Assembly (NCBI GenBank): GCA_041913045.1 | Contig: JAYSGB010000038.1 | Location: 1 to 39,936, forward strand | Length of the DNA: 39,936 bases | Direction of reading: 5' to 3' | Origin: CAMLOF01 sp041913045 | Lineage (GTDB): Bacteria > Pseudomonadota > Gammaproteobacteria > Burkholderiales > Burkholderiaceae_C | Part shown: positions 39,884 to 39,936 of the stretch, in pieces | How the letters are laid out: every line of letters starts with the position of its first letter | Numbering within the stretch: position 1 is the stretch's first letter | Notes under the pieces: model-generated | What the model was told of the DNA's origin: nothing | Database searches by the model: none | What the model saw: only the letters and a program-made list of their open reading frames with translations | Position numbers and translations under genes: made by a program

Positions 39884-39936
39884 TGGCGGATTCAAGGACG
39901 AGGTGCAACACGGTTTAACGAGGCGTGAAAGACCTC
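39884..39936 (-). mobile_element. Right end of an IS30-type insertion sequence (partial)
   Basis: Bases 39884-39910 are an exact inverted copy of 29-55. Reading on the minus strand from the window edge, the DNA encodes the end of an IS30-like transposase whose stop lies inside this repeat. The element enters the window from the right. Together with the left copy, both elements have the transposase on the minus strand, that is, in direct orientation. Confidence 0.65.
39892..39936 (-). CDS. IS30-family transposase, last 14 residues only
   Basis: The minus strand from the window edge reads EVFHASLNRVAPRP followed by TGA. IS30-family transposases of betaproteobacteria end in a very similar way (a TPxEVF motif, then a short tail), and the stop lying within the terminal repeat is also usual for them. 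The rest of the gene, including the DDE catalytic core, lies outside the window. The assignment rests on these few residues and on the repeat. Confidence 0.6.
   Translation of the reverse strand, partial: EVFHASLNRVAPRP

Noticed and set aside
39798..39911. N-terminal extension of the CHASE-GGDEF-EAL protein into the IS end
   Set aside because: The extra 38 codons run into the IS terminal repeat and lack a signal or membrane role; the ATG at 39797 has a proper ribosome site.

Overview
The window is GC-rich DNA from a betaproteobacterium, most likely a member of the Comamonadaceae (Acidovorax/Comamonas-like). This is inferred from the ParC and ComEC types, the fused CP-ATP-grasp/alpha-E and DUF2126 genes, and the CoA-dependent aromatic acid cluster. 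No rRNA or tRNA gene was seen. Both ends of the window are the ends of an IS30-type element: a perfect 27-nt inverted repeat at 29-55 and 39884-39910, with the last codons of an IS30 transposase at the right edge. The piece may therefore be an assembly contig broken at a repeated IS, or a segment lying between two IS copies.

Region 1-2680 is accessory DNA of visibly lower GC. It holds a NERD-domain gene cut by the IS, a small unknown protein, an HNH endonuclease, a decayed hicB antitoxin gene and two copies of one operator-like palindrome. Region 2680-8012 holds parC, an exported amidohydrolase, an ammonium transporter with a clear sigma-54 promoter and NtrC-like site, and a RidA-family protein.

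Region 8139-22108 is the least understood part. A minus-strand operon encodes a transglutaminase-DUF2126 protein, a fused CP-ATP-grasp/alpha-E protein and a second transglutaminase. A plus-strand pair encodes separate CP-ATP-grasp and alpha-E proteins. comEC and an EAL-CBS-GGDEF protein lie between the two loci. This gene set is predicted in the literature to make or attach peptides, but its product here is unknown.

Region 22111-36233 is an aromatic acid catabolic cluster. Eleven minus-strand genes encode an enoyl-CoA hydratase, feruloyl-CoA-synthetase-type ligase, thiolase, SDR dehydrogenase, 4-hydroxybenzoyl-CoA-type thioesterase, a Liv-type ABC importer (livK, livH, fused livM-livG, livF), an acyl-CoA dehydrogenase and a MarR regulator. 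A divergent TetR regulator and an amidohydrolase follow. The enzymes match, step for step, the shortening of a hydroxycinnamate-type side chain by beta-oxidation to a benzoate and acetyl-CoA. The window closes with a large CHASE-PAS-GGDEF-EAL signalling protein.
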